Assembly: GCF_003443655.1 (NCBI RefSeq)
Contig: NZ_CP031941.1
Location: forward strand, 6,275,001-6,339,000
DNA from: Nostoc sphaeroides
Lineage (GTDB): Bacteria > Cyanobacteriota > Cyanobacteriia > Cyanobacteriales > Nostocaceae
Direction: 5' to 3'
DNA length: 64,000 nucleotides
Shown piece by piece: positions 44,506-53,733 of the stretch; positions within the stretch are counted from its first letter, which is position 1, and every line of letters starts with the position of its first letter. The notes below the pieces were generated by a model. That model saw nothing but the letters and a program-made list of their open reading frames with translations, was not told the origin of the DNA and searched no databases. A program made the position numbers and the translations under genes.

Positions 44506-45921
44506 CTAGCCTATTACATTGGCTTTCTCTAAAGATTCTTTTTCTTCTGGCGATTGTTTGAATGCAAAGCGCAATAAAGGCGGTGCTAAGAAGGTTGTCA
44601 AAATCACCATAATAACGATCGCAGCTTGCAATGGTTTATCAAGGGTACCACTAGCTGCACCAATGGCGGCAAACACTAACCCAACTTCGCCACGGGGAAT
44701 CATCCCCACACCAACCGCTAACCGATTAATTCCAGGTTGACCAAAAACCGCCCAACCTGTGACAACTTTACCGATAATTGCGATCGCAATTAAGAAGGTA
44801 GCAATAATTAATCCTTCTCGATTTCCTGGAACTAAAGGATTAAGAACGCCTAAATCAACTTTCGCGCCAACGGTAACGAAGAAAACTGGCACTAGCATAT
44901 CAGCAACCGGTTTAACCTGCTCATCTAACTCTTTGCGTTTATCAGTTTCATCTAAAACTAAGCCAGCCGCAAATGCGCCTAAGATAGCTTCTAAATGAAT
45001 GGCACTACCCAGAAAAGCCATGAAAAAGGCAAAGATAAATGCTGGGATAATTAAGTTGCCTCGCGTTTGCAATTTATCAGCAATGGCAACAAAACTTTGA
45101 TTGAAATATTTGCCGAGAAGAATTGAGCCAATGAGAAAAACTGTAGCGCTGACAATTAGATAAATGACGTTGAAAATATCAACCTCACCAGTTTTAGCAA
45201 GACTCGCAACCACTGCCAACACTATGATGCCTAAAATGTCATCAATTACAGCTGCACCGACAATAATCTGACCTTCACGAGATTTTAACTGCCCAATTTC
45301 TGACAAAACTTTGGAGGTAATCCCAATACTAGTAGCTGTCAGCGCTGCCCCTGCAAAAATTGCTGGAATTACTGGCGCATGAAACAGTAAAATCAGCCCC
45401 GCCGTACCAGCCGCAAAAGGAACAGCTACCCCAACACAAGCAACAATTGTCGCTTGATAACCGACTTTCTGTAATTCTTTTAAGTCTGATTCTAGACCAA
45501 TTTCAAATAACAGAATGATCACACCTAGTTCGGCAAGCACAGAAACAACTTCGCTCTGGCTTTGGAAGATTGATGTGACGGCATCAGGACTGAGGTTGTT
45601 AATGAATTGCAGGATAGTCATGATAATGGAGTCGCTACCAGCTGCTCCACTGTCAGGAAATACTACCAAATGGAGAGCAGAAGCACCCACAAGCACCCCA
45701 CCAACTAATTCTCCTAATACAGGGGGCAAGTCCATCATTCTAAATAATTCGCCACCAATTTTACTAGCTAGATAAATGACTACTAAACTTAGCAATACTC
45801 CAGTCAGCACAATAGGAGCGTATTCCGCCTCGTTAGTTGTTGCTAGTAAAGGAGACTGTAAACCTGCGTTAAGAAAATTGAACCAGGTAAACGAATTAAG
45901 TATTGGTTCTGAAAAAATCAT
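44506..45921 (-). CDS. CPA2-type cation/proton antiporter
   Basis: A 471-residue membrane antiporter of the KefB/NhaS3 type, about 12 helices. LPPVLGELVGGVLVG, FEIGLESDLKEL and GAAVIDDILGIIVLAV (with the two transport Asp residues) are conserved, as is MIPRGEVGLVFAAIG. No RCK/TrkA domain follows. It lies 216 bases upstream of mnhC on the same strand and is probably part of the Na+ homeostasis cluster. Exact ion (Na+ or K+) is not determinable from sequence. Confidence 0.9.
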   Translation of the reverse strand: MIFSEPILNSFTWFNFLNAGLQSPLLATTNEAEYAPIVLTGVLLSLVVIYLASKIGGELFRMMDLPPVLGELVGGVLVGASALHLVVFPDSGAAGSDSIIMTILQFINNLSPDAVTSIFQSQSEVVSVLAELGVIILLFEIGLESDLKELQKVGYQATIVACVGVAVPFAAGTAGLILLFHAPVIPAIFAGAALTATSIGITSKVLSEIGQLKSREGQIIVGAAVIDDILGIIVLAVVASLAKTGEVDIFNVIYLIVSATVFLIGSILLGKYFNQSFVAIADKLQTRGNLIIPAFIFAFFMAFLGSAIHLEAILGAFAAGLVLDETDKRKELDEQVKPVADMLVPVFFVTVGAKVDLGVLNPLVPGNREGLIIATFLIAIAIIGKVVTGWAVFGQPGINRLAVGVGMIPRGEVGLVFAAIGAASGTLDKPLQAAIVIMVILTTFLAPPLLRFAFKQSPEEKESLEKANVIG

Positions 45922-45960
45922 GTTTTTGCTTGTGTTTCTGATTCATTCCAAAATAATTTG

Positions 45961-46023
45961 TAATTCCTAGTTCGTAATTAATAATTAAATTACGAATTAC
46001 GAATTACTAATTACGAATTACGA
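45961..46023. repeat. tandem repeat of ACGAATT heptamers
   Basis: About seven copies of TTACGAA/ACGAATT-type heptamers between the antiporter gene start and the bicA remnant. Confidence 0.85.
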
Positions 46024-46322
46024 ATAGGTGTCAGTGTAAGTACCAACGCCAGGATTATTAGCATAAGTTGCATGAGGATTAACTAAAGCAACGGCTTGTT
46101 TAAGTGCATCTATACGATCTACAAACATGTAATGCTCTGGTACAAACCTCGAAATGCCAAACTTGTAGGGTTTGCCTGTCCGAGAAAAGGAGCAATCTGC
46201 AAAATAATCAGAATCACGCCAATCCCAGACATAAACCCAGAGATCACGCTGTAAGGCATGAGGGTAATGTATTTACCCAACTTAAATATCCCAAAAAAGA
46301 TTTGGTGGCGCGTCGTCTCAAT

Positions 46323-46655
46323 TCAACAGCCCTCTGGACCACAGAAAGTTCTCCCGTACAGTACCTCTGCTTCACAGATATAGATAATGCCCGCATAATC
46401 GGTAAAAAACTTGATTGCGACCTGATCCGCAATCTTCTCTGCCATCTCCCGATTTTCGGTGAGTACCTCGAACTTTACATTTGAATCGGTGTCGGCAGTG
46501 TTGGGTTTACCCGTAGAGCGCACGTTGCGACTGCCTTTACCGCCAGTATCCACCACCGTATAACCAGTCGCCCCGGCTTCATCAATGATCTTGGCGACCT
46601 TTTTCAGCAGAATCTTTTCCGTGACGATGACGAGCTTGTTGGCACGCTTGGACAT
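46323..46655 (-). CDS. sbtB: SbtB: PII-like regulator of SbtA
   Basis: A 110-residue PII-like protein without the classical PII T-loop tyrosine. The C-terminal CGPEGC (residues 105-110) is the redox-sensitive cysteine motif of SbtB. SbtB binds adenine nucleotides including cAMP and inhibits SbtA. It is 93 bases downstream of sbtA on the same strand, the standard arrangement. Its GC-richer codons differ from neighbouring genes. Confidence 0.93.
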   Translation of the reverse strand: MSKRANKLVIVTEKILLKKVAKIIDEAGATGYTVVDTGGKGSRNVRSTGKPNTADTDSNVKFEVLTENREMAEKIADQVAIKFFTDYAGIIYICEAEVLYGRTFCGPEGC

Positions 46656-46748
46656 GTTGGTTACTTCCTTACATTCCTTAAATTATGTACATTGATTTAC
46701 TTGGTCTGCCGGGTCAAGGGAGCGCTGACAGACCGCGACCGTCTGGGA

Positions 46749-47876
46749 TTAGCCGCCGAGCGCCTGAGCAAGTCCAAGGAAGAACGGTATACACAAGCCG
46801 ATCGCAACTGGCGTACCGACGGCTGTGGACGCGCCTATATAGGCGGAGGGATTAGCTGACGGGATACCGGCTCGCAACGTGGGCGGCCCTGAAATGTCCG
46901 AACTAGAGGAAGCGATGACAGCCAGAACCACGACACCGCCCATGCTGAAGTTCATGGTGTAGTGGGCAATCATGCCGAGACCGAAGGCGATTAGCCCATG
47001 CACAAACGGTGCTATCACACTATACACAACGTACCACTGGGCTACCTTACGCAGTTCGCCAACCCTTGACCAAGCTTCCATACCCATGACCAGCATCAAG
47101 ATCGAAAGCAAGCCACGAAAGGCGGGATCGTAGAAGCTTTTATAGACACTTTCCGGGCGGGTGAACAGGCCAAGAGCGAGGCCTAACAACATTGCCGATA
47201 GGGCAGGGCCCCGGAGGCTTTCCTCGATGATCGGCCATATCTTGACGCGATTATCCCCATCTCCTTTCTGCTGGCTGAGATACTCCTGTCGGCTGCTGGG
47301 ATAATCTTTTTGATCGGGATAATCGCCAGCCGCAACGAGCTGCTCGCTGAAAGACTCCTGCCCAATAGAGTAGGCTACTTCTTTACGCTTCTTCTTGTTG
47401 ATGTAAATGTTAGCCACAACAATCGCAGTTACGAGGGCGGGGATATCCATGAAGGGATAGAGTGCGCCAGCCCATGCTTCGTATGGAATTTTTTCTTCTT
47501 CCAGTAGTGTCAGGGCGGCAGCCATAGTAGAGCCACTCACCGCACCAAACAACCCCCCTGTCGCGATCGCATCCACGGTTTTGACCTTCGGCAGCTTGGC
47601 TAATGTATAGCGTGCGATGAATACAACAACAATCCCTGTCACTACAGCAAAAGCTGCGGGTAACACCATATCCGCCAGGTTGGAATTGCGGATCGCAATT
47701 CCACCGGTCAGACCGATTTTGGTGAGCAGCATGAAGACGATGATCGTACAAATCGCCTCTGGAATTACCAATTCGCTCCCAAGGGCGGCAATGACCATCC
47801 CACCAATCAAAAACGCAAGCGTTGGAGACTGCAACTGTTTAACGAAGTCCATTAGAAAAAGGGACAAAAAATCCAC
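46749..47876 (-). CDS. sbtA: SbtA: sodium-dependent bicarbonate transporter
   Basis: A 375-residue plasma-membrane protein with about ten helices in two inverted halves; SbtA imports HCO3- with Na+ at high affinity when CO2 is scarce. Recognisable segments are GGLFGAVSGSTMAAALTLLE, YPFMDIPALVTAIVVANIYI and VVLAVIASSSSDISGPPTLR. The GTG start at 47876 is supported by the perfect AAGGAGGT five bases upstream; the later ATG at 47852 lacks such a site. A cytoplasmic loop of about 60 residues lies mid-protein. It sits inside bicA remnants and near the Mrp operon that can supply its Na+ gradient. Confidence 0.96.
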   Translation of the reverse strand: MDFLSLFLMDFVKQLQSPTLAFLIGGMVIAALGSELVIPEAICTIIVFMLLTKIGLTGGIAIRNSNLADMVLPAAFAVVTGIVVVFIARYTLAKLPKVKTVDAIATGGLFGAVSGSTMAAALTLLEEEKIPYEAWAGALYPFMDIPALVTAIVVANIYINKKKRKEVAYSIGQESFSEQLVAAGDYPDQKDYPSSRQEYLSQQKGDGDNRVKIWPIIEESLRGPALSAMLLGLALGLFTRPESVYKSFYDPAFRGLLSILMLVMGMEAWSRVGELRKVAQWYVVYSVIAPFVHGLIAFGLGMIAHYTMNFSMGGVVVLAVIASSSSDISGPPTLRAGIPSANPSAYIGASTAVGTPVAIGLCIPFFLGLAQALGG

Positions 47877-48214
47877 GAATACCTCCTTACGCTTCCTCTG
47901 ATGAGGAGTATTACAGTAAATGAACTTTAAAAAAGACTGATGCGCTTGACTCCTACAGCACAGGTGCTGTACAACAACCTGTAGAGAGGGCTTACGGTCA
48001 TTGGCCCGGTCAGTTCAGAGATCAACGTTGGCGTACCGCTAAACAGGGCGGCAAAAAAGCCGACGCAAACTGCACCATAAAGACCGGCTACAGGCCCAGC
48101 ACCGGAAGCAACACCAAATGCCAGCGCTAGAGGTAACGAAACCATCGCAGCAGTTAAACCACCGAATAAATCTCCTTGTAAATTTCTAAAATGGATTGTA
48201 TTAGTCAATGACAT

Positions 48215-48785
48215 ACTGGGGTTTTGGTTACAAAAAATGCAAAAATTGTGTTTGTCAAAATTGCCAGCTACTTTGAGTAAGTTTGGTGTTTTATTGGCAT
48301 GAAAAATTAGACAAAGAAAACTTTAATCCTTTGCAAAGAAGCAGACTCTAGCATTTTTCTACATGGCGACTCGTTAAATACGAATCTCCAATAAAAAGTA
48401 CTGTGTCCAAAGATATTTCAAAAATTAGACTAAAAAAAACTTACATAAATTGCAAGTTTTTTTTTATCGCCAACTGTAATGCGAACAACAATAGCTTACA
48501 ACGTTATATGTCAATTTTGTTCATTCACAAGCCTTAATATTAAAAAAATCTTAAATTGCTTTCATAGATAAAAGACTATGCTTGTTGACGACTAGCTTTG
48601 TTTGTATTAATCAATAAAATATGTAAAATTTATATTAATTATTATTTCAAAAATTCTTTGACGAAAATATAGTGGTTCTCGTAAAAGCGATCATAATATT
48701 TTAGCGTAAAGCGAGACACTCGGAAAAATGGTGCGATCGCTTAATATAAAAATATCCGCAACGCCCAGCCAACAGGTGAAAAGCT
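48215..48785. other. 571-base AT-rich gap
   Basis: No gene, repeat or convincing structure seen. It holds the former bicA promoter side and the promoter of the following Uma2 gene, with a GCGATCGC palindrome near 48731. Confidence 0.5.
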
Positions 48786-49559
48786 ATGTCAGAAACTATC
48801 CTAGCTGCACCAGATATTCAACTCCCACCCACCCAAGCAGAATTACCCTACGATGACGGTATTCCAATGGAAAGCGCACGCCATAAAGCCCAGATGGACT
48901 TGCTCATCGATGCTCTGATACCTTGGTTGTCAGAACGAGAAGATGGGTTTATTGGGGGTAATATGTTCGTTTACTACAGTCTGGCGCAGGTGCGAAACAA
49001 AGACTTTAAAGGGCCAGACTTTTTTGCTGTGTTGGGAGTCCCTAAAGGAGAACGGCGCAGTTGGGTAGTGTGGGAAGAGGGAAAAGCACCAGATATAGTT
49101 ATTGAGTTACTTTCTGACAGCACAGCCCAAGCAGACAAAAACTTCAAAAAGCTAATTTACCAAAATCAAATGCGTGTACCGGAATATTTTTGGTACGACC
49201 CTTTTAACCCTGATGATTTGGCTGGTTTCTCTAATGACAAAGGAGTTTATCAACCCATTGCCGCAAATGCTCAAAATCAGTTGGTGAGTCAATCTTTAGG
49301 GTTAGCATTGCAGCTTTGGCAGGGAAATTATAAAGGTATTAATGCTACTTGGTTACGCTGGGCAATGTCGTTAGGGGAATTACTGCCAACTCCTGAAGAA
49401 AAGGAACGCCAAAGGGCAGAACAAGAACGCCAAAGGGCAGACAAGGCAGAATCACAGTTATTACAAACTGCACGCAACTTACTTGAGTCTGGGATGACAG
49501 TGGAACAGGTAGCTAGGTTAACAGGTTTGATTGACATCCTCCCCACCCTACTTCGTTGA
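48786..49559 (+). CDS. Uma2 family protein with coiled-coil tail, C-terminus altered by an IS
   Basis: A 257-residue Uma2 protein: nuclease-fold core with DFKGPDFFAVLG and APDIVIELLSDS, then a coiled coil rich in ERQRAEQERQRADKAE (about residues 205-225). The usual ending would continue LTGL-SDLINLK, which is still encoded at 50946-50966 beyond an insertion element. The current frame reads instead into the IS right end and stops after IDILPTLLR. Only about seven terminal residues changed, so the protein is probably still functional. Confidence 0.88.
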   Translation: MSETILAAPDIQLPPTQAELPYDDGIPMESARHKAQMDLLIDALIPWLSEREDGFIGGNMFVYYSLAQVRNKDFKGPDFFAVLGVPKGERRSWVVWEEGKAPDIVIELLSDSTAQADKNFKKLIYQNQMRVPEYFWYDPFNPDDLAGFSNDKGVYQPIAANAQNQLVSQSLGLALQLWQGNYKGINATWLRWAMSLGELLPTPEEKERQRAEQERQRADKAESQLLQTARNLLESGMTVEQVARLTGLIDILPTLLR

Positions 49560-50945
49560 GGGTGGGGATTCCAAAGATCGCTCTCTGGGTTTCCTCTTTC
49601 CACGAGTTGACTTGCTTGAAGGAGTTTCCTCACTCAAGTATTGGTCAGTCTCTCCAGAGGCGTTAGTTCCGACGTGACCTGCCGTACTCAATCCTTTTTC
49701 TAATATGTTCCGCGCTGCGTTCCAATCCCTGTCTTGGGTATGCCCACAATGAGGACAAACATGAGTTCTGGTTAAGAACGTCTTTTTGACAACCTCGCCA
49801 CAGTTAGAGCAATTCTGACTGGTGTAGTGAGGTGGAACGGCAACCGTGACCACACCAAACACCTTACCGAAATACTCAACCCAATCACGAAACAACGACC
49901 ACGAAGCATCACTAATAGACTTAGCCAAGGGGTGATTTTTCACCATATTCCGCACCATCAAATCTTCATACGCCACAAGGTCGTTAGACCTCACCACGCA
50001 CCTTGCTGTCTTAACGGCAAAGTCTTTACGCTGGCGACTTACTTTGAGGTGTTTCCGTGCAAGTTTATTTCTAAACTTAATTCTGTTTTGAGAACCTTTT
50101 TTAGTCTTAGACATCCGGCGTTGCAACCGCCTCAAAGACTTCTCACTCTTGCGAAGATGTCTAGGATTGGGGACTGTCTCTCCGTTACTATCGGTGTAGA
50201 AATGGTTCAGTCCAACATCAATACCAATAGTTTTTCCTGTTGGTTCTCGTCTTTCAACTCGCTCTTGGTCAATGCAAAATTGGCAATAATAGCCATCTGC
50301 ACGACGTACAACCCGCACCCTTTTAAACTGTTTAAGCTGGTAGAAATGCAGGTCACGAGTTCCCCAGAGTTTAAAGGTTCCTGCCTTAAATCCATCCGAG
50401 AAAGTGATATACCTGCGGTCATCAGAAAGTTTCCATCCACAGGTTTTGTACTCAACAGAACCATGCGTTTGTTCTTTCTTAAACTTTGGAAATCCCTTTT
50501 TCCCTGGTTTACCTTTTTTGCAGTTATCAAAGAACCGAGCGATTGCAGACCACGCCCTTTCAGCACTGGCTTGTCTTGCCATTGAGTTCAGCTTGTCAAC
50601 CCAAGGAAACTCAATACTGGCTGCAAGTACAGCGCAAAATTTATTTAGGTCATAGCGTCCAATGCCCTTATTGTCCATCCAGTATCTCAGGCAGCTATTA
50701 CGCACAAAACGAGCAGTACGAATCGCTTCATCAAGCGCTCGATACTGCTCGTTTTGTCCTTCAAGTTTTGCCTCAAATACGATCATTTATGTCTATTCTT
50801 GCTACATAAATAGTAGATCATGATTGTCAAAAACTCAACTACCTTCTTCCCTAATTTCGCTTACGCTCAATTTTGGTCAGAAGGTGTTTCGTTTTTGACC
50901 GCTTTACATCCACGAACTACGAAGCGTTGAGGCAGGGGTATTACA
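49531..50945 (-). mobile_element. TnpB insertion element 1 (IS605 superfamily, tnpB only)
   Basis: On the minus strand the element runs from TGTAATACCCC (50945) to GGATGTCAA (49531). The boundaries follow from rejoining the Uma2 reading frame without extra bases, since these elements make no target duplication. A perfect hairpin CCCCACCCT/AGGGTGGGG (49541-49567) marks the tnpB-downstream end. No tnpA is present. Confidence 0.85.
49548..50786 (-). CDS. tnpB: TnpB: RNA-guided DNA endonuclease of IS element 1
   Basis: A 412-residue TnpB, intact. The RuvC residues are present: Asp in GIDVGLNHF, Glu in VAYEDLMVRN, Asp in DRDWNAARNI. The zinc-finger cysteines are NCSNCGE ... VCPHCGH. TnpB is guided by an omega RNA copied from the element's end and cuts matching DNA, which helps the element persist. 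The gene closely resembles the one at 53851-55074. Its stop lies inside the element's end hairpin. Confidence 0.95.
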   Translation of the reverse strand: MIVFEAKLEGQNEQYRALDEAIRTARFVRNSCLRYWMDNKGIGRYDLNKFCAVLAASIEFPWVDKLNSMARQASAERAWSAIARFFDNCKKGKPGKKGFPKFKKEQTHGSVEYKTCGWKLSDDRRYITFSDGFKAGTFKLWGTRDLHFYQLKQFKRVRVVRRADGYYCQFCIDQERVERREPTGKTIGIDVGLNHFYTDSNGETVPNPRHLRKSEKSLRRLQRRMSKTKKGSQNRIKFRNKLARKHLKVSRQRKDFAVKTARCVVRSNDLVAYEDLMVRNMVKNHPLAKSISDASWSLFRDWVEYFGKVFGVVTVAVPPHYTSQNCSNCGEVVKKTFLTRTHVCPHCGHTQDRDWNAARNILEKGLSTAGHVGTNASGETDQYLSEETPSSKSTRGKRKPRERSLESPPSTK

Positions 50946-50975
50946 GCGATTTGATAAATCTGAAATAGAAATGTA

Positions 50976-51127
50976 GAATTCAGGAGTCAGAATCAAGACG
51001 CTCGATAGCGCTGCACTGAGTTTCGACTGCGCGGTAATCGAGCGAAGTCGAGATTCAACTACCGCGCAGTCGTTGTGTCATACAGAATAGCTTTCCTGTA
51101 TTCTGACGACTGACTCCTGAATTCTGT
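50976..51127. repeat. inverted-repeat element (150 bp)
   Basis: AGAATTCAGGAGTCAGAAT at the left and CTGACTCCTGAATTCTG at the right pair with each other. A second dyad inside joins GACTGCGCGGTA and TACCGCGCAGTC. It is a MITE-like palindrome downstream of rpaA. No coding content. Confidence 0.8.
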
Positions 51128-51200
51128 TTGATAAAATTTGTAGGCTAGCATATCTGCCTACAAACGTGGACACTCACCACTCAGTAGTGCTTGGGTGATT

Positions 51201-51944
51201 TCATTCAACGACTGTTACTGAAGCCCCTTCATTTGCTGGAGGTACACCGGGTAATTCAAGACAGTATCCAGCACCATAGACTGTCTTGATATAGCGGGGA
51301 TGGCGAGGATCTGGTTCTAGCTTGGTTCTCAAGTGGCGAATATGGACTCGAATCGTTTCTATGTCATCATCAGGATCGTAGCCCCAAACTTCTCTGAGGA
51401 TTTCGCTAGGAGAAACCGTTTGACCGTGGCGTTGCAATAAGCAGTGAAGTAACTCAAATTCCAAGTGAGTTAATTTCACCGTCTCATTGAACCATATTGC
51501 CTCAAATCTTTCGGGAACGAGGGTTAATGAGCCATAGTTGAGAATCTCACTGTGCTTTGCGGCTTGGGGAATCCGGTCAGTCCGCCGCAAAAGTGCCCGC
51601 ACCCGCGCTAGCAGTTCTTCAACTTCAAAAGGCTTGGTGAGGTAGTCATCTGCGCCAGCATTGAAGCCTTCCACCTTGTCCTGAGTTTGGCTCAAAGCCG
51701 TCAACATTAACACGGGAATCTCAGAGGTGCGATCGTCGCGGCGCAGGCGTTGGCAAACGGTAAACCCATCTACTCTGGGCAACATTAAATCGAGCATGAT
51801 CAAGTCTGGTTGAAGCTGGAGAGCCAGCGCTTGACCTTTGATGCCGTCTTCAGCTTGACTAACATCGTAGCCAGCCATTTCCAAGTTGACGGCAACTAGT
51901 TCTGAAATCGCTGGGTCATCGTCTATGACAAGAATCCTCGGCAT
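51201..51944 (-). CDS. rpaA: RpaA: OmpR-family response regulator
   Basis: A 247-residue response regulator with a receiver domain (acidic pocket DDD 8-10, phospho-Asp in MLDLMLPRVDG, Lys in YLTKPFE) and a winged-helix output domain (DDDIETIRVHIRHLRTKLEP). RpaA is the master output of the circadian clock in cyanobacteria, phosphorylated via SasA. The sequence PRILVIDDDPAISELVAVNL is characteristic of RpaA rather than RpaB. It is monocistronic. Confidence 0.88.
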   Translation of the reverse strand: MPRILVIDDDPAISELVAVNLEMAGYDVSQAEDGIKGQALALQLQPDLIMLDLMLPRVDGFTVCQRLRRDDRTSEIPVLMLTALSQTQDKVEGFNAGADDYLTKPFEVEELLARVRALLRRTDRIPQAAKHSEILNYGSLTLVPERFEAIWFNETVKLTHLEFELLHCLLQRHGQTVSPSEILREVWGYDPDDDIETIRVHIRHLRTKLEPDPRHPRYIKTVYGAGYCLELPGVPPANEGASVTVVE

Positions 51945-52100
51945 TCTTAAAAATTATTACTACTTATTAAGGATAATTAACAACCTTTGATAGATACAAA
52001 GATTTTTGAAACGATTCTAAAAAAGTTTTTAAATCTTACATAAATATTAAGATTAAATGACTGTGAAATCAAGACTCAACTACATGAAATCTTATAGTCT

Positions 52101-53165
52101 ATGATGTGTTATACCCCCCCCTACAATCCGTCTTGGTTTTTACAAAACGGTCTAATGATGACTGTATACACCGCCTTGTGGGGAAAACGTAACTGGCAAA
52201 GCACTACTAAAGACCCAGAACCGTCTTATCACGAAAAAATCTTTGTTGGTGGCCAAGGTGTGCCAATTTTTGGCTTGGTTGCCATCCCAGAAAATGCTCA
52301 TAGCACGATTATCGGTACTTATGGCATTACTGGAGAGTTAGAGACGGAATGGTATTTGAGAGTGCTAGCACGTAAAGCCTACGCTCAAGGATACGCTGTG
52401 GTGTTATTTGATTGGCGGGCCCACGGCAAAACGGCCGAATTGTCCCCAACTCTCACCTCTGATGGTTTGTATGAGGGGGAGGATTTTGTTCGCATTGCGG
52501 CGGCTGCTAAGGAAATGGGATGTCCTGGGAAATTTTGGTTTACAGGATATTCTTTAGGAGGGCAATTGGCATTATGGGCGGTGAAGGTTGCCGGTCAGGT
52601 GATTAGGGAGTATAGAGATTTAGGACTGGAAGATAGCGATATTGGTGGTGGTATGGTGATTTGTCCGAGTTTGGATTCACAGCGATCGCTATCTTATCTA
52701 GTTACGAAGCCCTTCGGCAGATATTTGGAAGCGGGGATTGCCCAGAATTTAAAAAAACTGGCATGGCGAATTCATGATGCTCATCCTGGAAGCATTGACC
52801 CAGCAGCGATTGAACGGGCGAACAGTATTTGGGGTTTTGACAATGAACTGGTAATTAAGCGACTAGGTTTTTCTTCTGTGGAAGCATATTACCAAGCTAG
52901 TAGTGCTTTACAAATATTGCCGCAAATCTCAAAACCGACTTTGATTTTATATGCTGCTGATGACCCACTTTTTGACCCAGCCATCATACCGGAATTAGAA
53001 GAAGCTTGCGATCGCAATCCTGCAATAGATTTGTTACTCACTCAATACGGCGGTCATGTTGGCTATTTGAGTAGTAAAGATTGTCAGCGCCAAGTCAACG
53101 ATTCTGATCTTTGGTGGGCATGGAATCGGGTTTTACAATGGTTAGAGAAACAGCGTAATTCGTAA
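52101..53165 (+). CDS. alpha/beta hydrolase
   Basis: A 354-residue alpha/beta hydrolase. The nucleophile elbow is GYSLGG (about residue 156), the acid Asp is probably in YAADDPLFDP and the His in GGHVGYL near the C-terminus. The fold order resembles YheT-type esterases (IIGTYGITGELET, VVLFDWRAHGKT). There is no signal peptide. The substrate is unknown. Confidence 0.9.
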   Translation: MMCYTPPYNPSWFLQNGLMMTVYTALWGKRNWQSTTKDPEPSYHEKIFVGGQGVPIFGLVAIPENAHSTIIGTYGITGELETEWYLRVLARKAYAQGYAVVLFDWRAHGKTAELSPTLTSDGLYEGEDFVRIAAAAKEMGCPGKFWFTGYSLGGQLALWAVKVAGQVIREYRDLGLEDSDIGGGMVICPSLDSQRSLSYLVTKPFGRYLEAGIAQNLKKLAWRIHDAHPGSIDPAAIERANSIWGFDNELVIKRLGFSSVEAYYQASSALQILPQISKPTLILYAADDPLFDPAIIPELEEACDRNPAIDLLLTQYGGHVGYLSSKDCQRQVNDSDLWWAWNRVLQWLEKQRNS

Positions 53166-53284
53166 TTTGTCATTTGTCATTTGTCATTAGTTTTCACAAA
53201 ATCTCAAATCAAAAATTGGTATAAGGTTAAGATGGAATTTGTGTAGCAATAATATGGAATTGTCATCTGACTAGGAAGAATATA

Positions 53285-53689
53285 TTGATGATATCTGACT
53301 CTTTTAATTTGCCCCCTCTATTACAACAAGAAGCTCAAAGATGTGCTGTAAAGCTTGGCGTTTCTCTTGAGCAATTTATTATCTCAGCTGTAGCTGAAAA
53401 GGTCGAGATTTTAGCTGAACATCATGACAATCCTGTATTTACTGAACTTACTTATCGTCGGGGTGCAGGTGGTTTAGCAGTGCCAATACTGCATGGAACT
53501 GGCTTGCGGGTGCAGACTTTGGCGATCGCAGCTCAAAAATGGGGATTATCTGCCGAGCAAATTGCTGCTGAGTATGATTTGAGTGAAACTCAGGTAAATG
53601 CAGCCCTGGCTTTCTATGCTGCCCATAAGCAAGAAATAGATGAGGCGATCGCGTCTGAAGTAGCTCTCGAATCAATTCACAATGTCTAA
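53285..53689 (+). CDS. DUF433-type antitoxin
   Basis: A 134-residue protein. The C-terminal half is a DUF433 domain (GTGLRVQTLAIAAQKWGLSA then EQIAAEYDLSETQVNAALAF), a winged-helix-like fold typical of VapB-like antitoxins. The N-terminal part resembles an Arc/RHH helix (LPPLLQQEAQRCAVKLGVSL). It overlaps by eight bases the start of the DUF5615 toxin, which is split by an IS. It is likely to be the cognate antitoxin. Confidence 0.85.
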   Translation: MMISDSFNLPPLLQQEAQRCAVKLGVSLEQFIISAVAEKVEILAEHHDNPVFTELTYRRGAGGLAVPILHGTGLRVQTLAIAAQKWGLSAEQIAAEYDLSETQVNAALAFYAAHKQEIDEAIASEVALESIHNV

Positions 53690-53733
53690 GCCTCTATTAC
53701 ATTTAGATGCTGATACATCAATTAAAGCTTTAC

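Larger units (their letters stand above)
46018..48214 (-). pseudogene. bicA: remnants of a bicA-like SulP bicarbonate transporter, interrupted by sbtA-sbtB
   Basis: Three pieces are in the correct order on the minus strand. First, 47995-48214 encodes the SulP N-terminus (LQGDLFGGLTAAMVSLPLAL ... LISELTGPMTV), after which the frame continues as unrelated sequence to a stop at 47927. Second, 46119-46304 encodes a middle part (FGIFKLGKYITLMPYSVISG ... GVILIILQIAPFLG). Third, in another frame, 46018-46146 encodes a STAS-like C-terminal tail (VPEHYMFVDRIDALKQAVAL). The helices between pieces one and two and most of the C-terminal half are missing. Intact BicA is about 560 residues. Confidence 0.8.

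Noticed and set aside
49827..50585. 252-residue plus-strand frame opposite tnpB
   Set aside because: Shadow of the TnpB gene; composition is not protein-like.
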